In this document: in pieces, positions 21,280-21,780 of the stretch | How positions within the stretch are numbered: position 1 is the first letter of the stretch | Layout: each line of letters starts with the position of its first letter | Assembly: GCA_036568605.1 (NCBI GenBank) | Contig: DATCSE010000090.1 | Coordinates: forward strand, 1-21,780 | Length of the DNA stretch: 21,780 nt | Reading direction: 5' to 3' | DNA from: DATCSE01 sp036568605 | GTDB lineage: Bacteria > Pseudomonadota > Gammaproteobacteria > Burkholderiales > Burkholderiaceae_C | The notes under the pieces: model-generated | Seen by the model: the letters and a program-made list of their open reading frames with translations, nothing else | Database searches by the model: none | What the model was told of the DNA's origin: nothing | Position numbers and translations under genes: made by a program

Positions 21280-21780
21280 ATGAAACGCCTGGTCGGACTT
21301 CTCGCCGCGGCGACGTTGACCGGTACCCTGTGCCCAACGGCGCAGGCCGCGGACGAGTTGCCGCCGCCGATCTATGCGATCAAGCAGGACGTGCCGAGCC
21401 TCGGAACCAACATCCCGCGCAAGGTGGCGACGAGCTCGGACCTCCCGCTCAACCGGCGCTACGGCGAGCTGACGCCGGCCGAACAGGACATCGTGAAGTC
21501 CCGGTACGAAGCCATGATGCCGCTGGACGAGCCGCCGTACCCAGCGGATGGGCTGCTGCCGCTGTTCAACGCGATCCGCAAGGTTCAGGACGCCGTGCTG
21601 GCGCAAGGCGATCTGACAATGTTCGTCGAGGTCGATGCGCAGGGACGGGCGACCTCGGTGAGTGTGATGAAGTCCCCCGATCCGAAGCTGACGCAGGCTG
21701 TGGCTTCTGTGCTGATGCTGACGAAATACAAGCCCGCGGTTTGCGGCGGGCAACCCTGCAGCATGGGCTACCCTTTCCGC
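21280..21780 (+). CDS. Secreted TonB C-terminal-like protein, partial
   Basis: The gene begins at ATG 21280, 5 bases after tkt, and is still open at the window edge (167 codons). A signal peptide (MKRLVGLLAAATLTGTLCPT then AQA before ADE) ends at about residue 23, so it is periplasmic. Residues about 105-165 (MFVEVDAQGRATSVSVMKSP, then KLTQAVASVLMLTKYKPAVC) have the strand-helix-strand pattern of the TonB C-terminal domain, but there is no membrane anchor or Pro-rich spacer as in true TonB. A VCGGQPCSMGYPF segment may hold a disulfide. Function is unknown; translation may be coupled to tkt. Confidence 0.75.
   Translation, partial: MKRLVGLLAAATLTGTLCPTAQAADELPPPIYAIKQDVPSLGTNIPRKVATSSDLPLNRRYGELTPAEQDIVKSRYEAMMPLDEPPYPADGLLPLFNAIRKVQDAVLAQGDLTMFVEVDAQGRATSVSVMKSPDPKLTQAVASVLMLTKYKPAVCGGQPCSMGYPFR

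Noticed and set aside
18599..21337. 912-residue open frame on the minus strand covering transketolase
   Set aside because: It is antisense to a fully conserved transketolase, is made of Arg/Ala/Gly/Val/His/Asp-rich sequence with no motifs, and only its last 154 residues (SpeD) are real. Long antisense frames are expected at this GC content.

Overview
The window is GC-rich (roughly 70% by eye) with dense genes and strong codon bias. Gene content and repeat types point to a betaproteobacterium of the order Burkholderiales, most like the Rubrivivax/Leptothrix/Methylibium group. The pointers are a UbiH-family hydroxylase, MurU, PepP, a SpeD ending in a VCNLGRDNSARA-type segment, and REP-like repeats of the TTCGACAGGCTCAGCCCGAACGG type. 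The order-level call is an inference from memory of such genomes.

Layout. 1-861 (+): the last 37 codons of a short-chain dehydrogenase and an unrecognised secreted protein. 910-2187 (-): a UbiH-type flavin hydroxylase. 2278-9632 (+): a run of membrane and polyamine genes, namely an SPFH protein with a SHOCT tail, a DUF4178 protein with two zinc ribbons, a DUF350 membrane protein, a VapBC-like toxin-antitoxin pair with its own operator, a membrane-embedded spermidine synthase homologue, and a Tat-exported probable lipoprotein FAD amine oxidase. 9616-11430 (-): a Tat-exported BBE-type FAD oxidase. 11500-12480 (+): a membrane-anchored LytTR regulator. 12514-15410 (-): pepP and a diguanylate cyclase with a duplicated PAS-like sensor, in overlapping frames. 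15481-16464 (+): an aldo/keto reductase. 16577-17698 (-): a three-gene yqjD/yqjE/yqjK-like envelope operon. 17895-19063 (-): speD and murU, overlapping by 4 bases. 19229-21780 (+): transketolase, then a secreted TonB-C-like protein cut by the window edge.

How the genes may work together. The most interesting part is 2278-9632. It combines a raft-type scaffold, a zinc-ribbon DUF4178 protein, a two-helix DUF350 protein, an aminopropyltransferase fused to seven membrane helices and an exported flavin amine oxidase. SpeD, which supplies the decarboxylated S-adenosylmethionine that such a transferase uses, lies about 9 kb away. I infer a membrane-localised polyamine synthesis/oxidation pathway, possibly for envelope stress; the sequence alone does not prove it. 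The VapBC pair sits between DUF350 and the spermidine synthase and looks like a later insertion.

Read on the minus strand, murU, pepP and ubiH occur in the order in which I remember them as direct neighbours in related genomes. This suggests a housekeeping cluster opened up by accessory insertions. No rRNA, tRNA, transposase or CRISPR array was seen. No stretch without a gene exceeds 300 bases; the longest are 17699-17894, 5391-5574 and 19064-19228.
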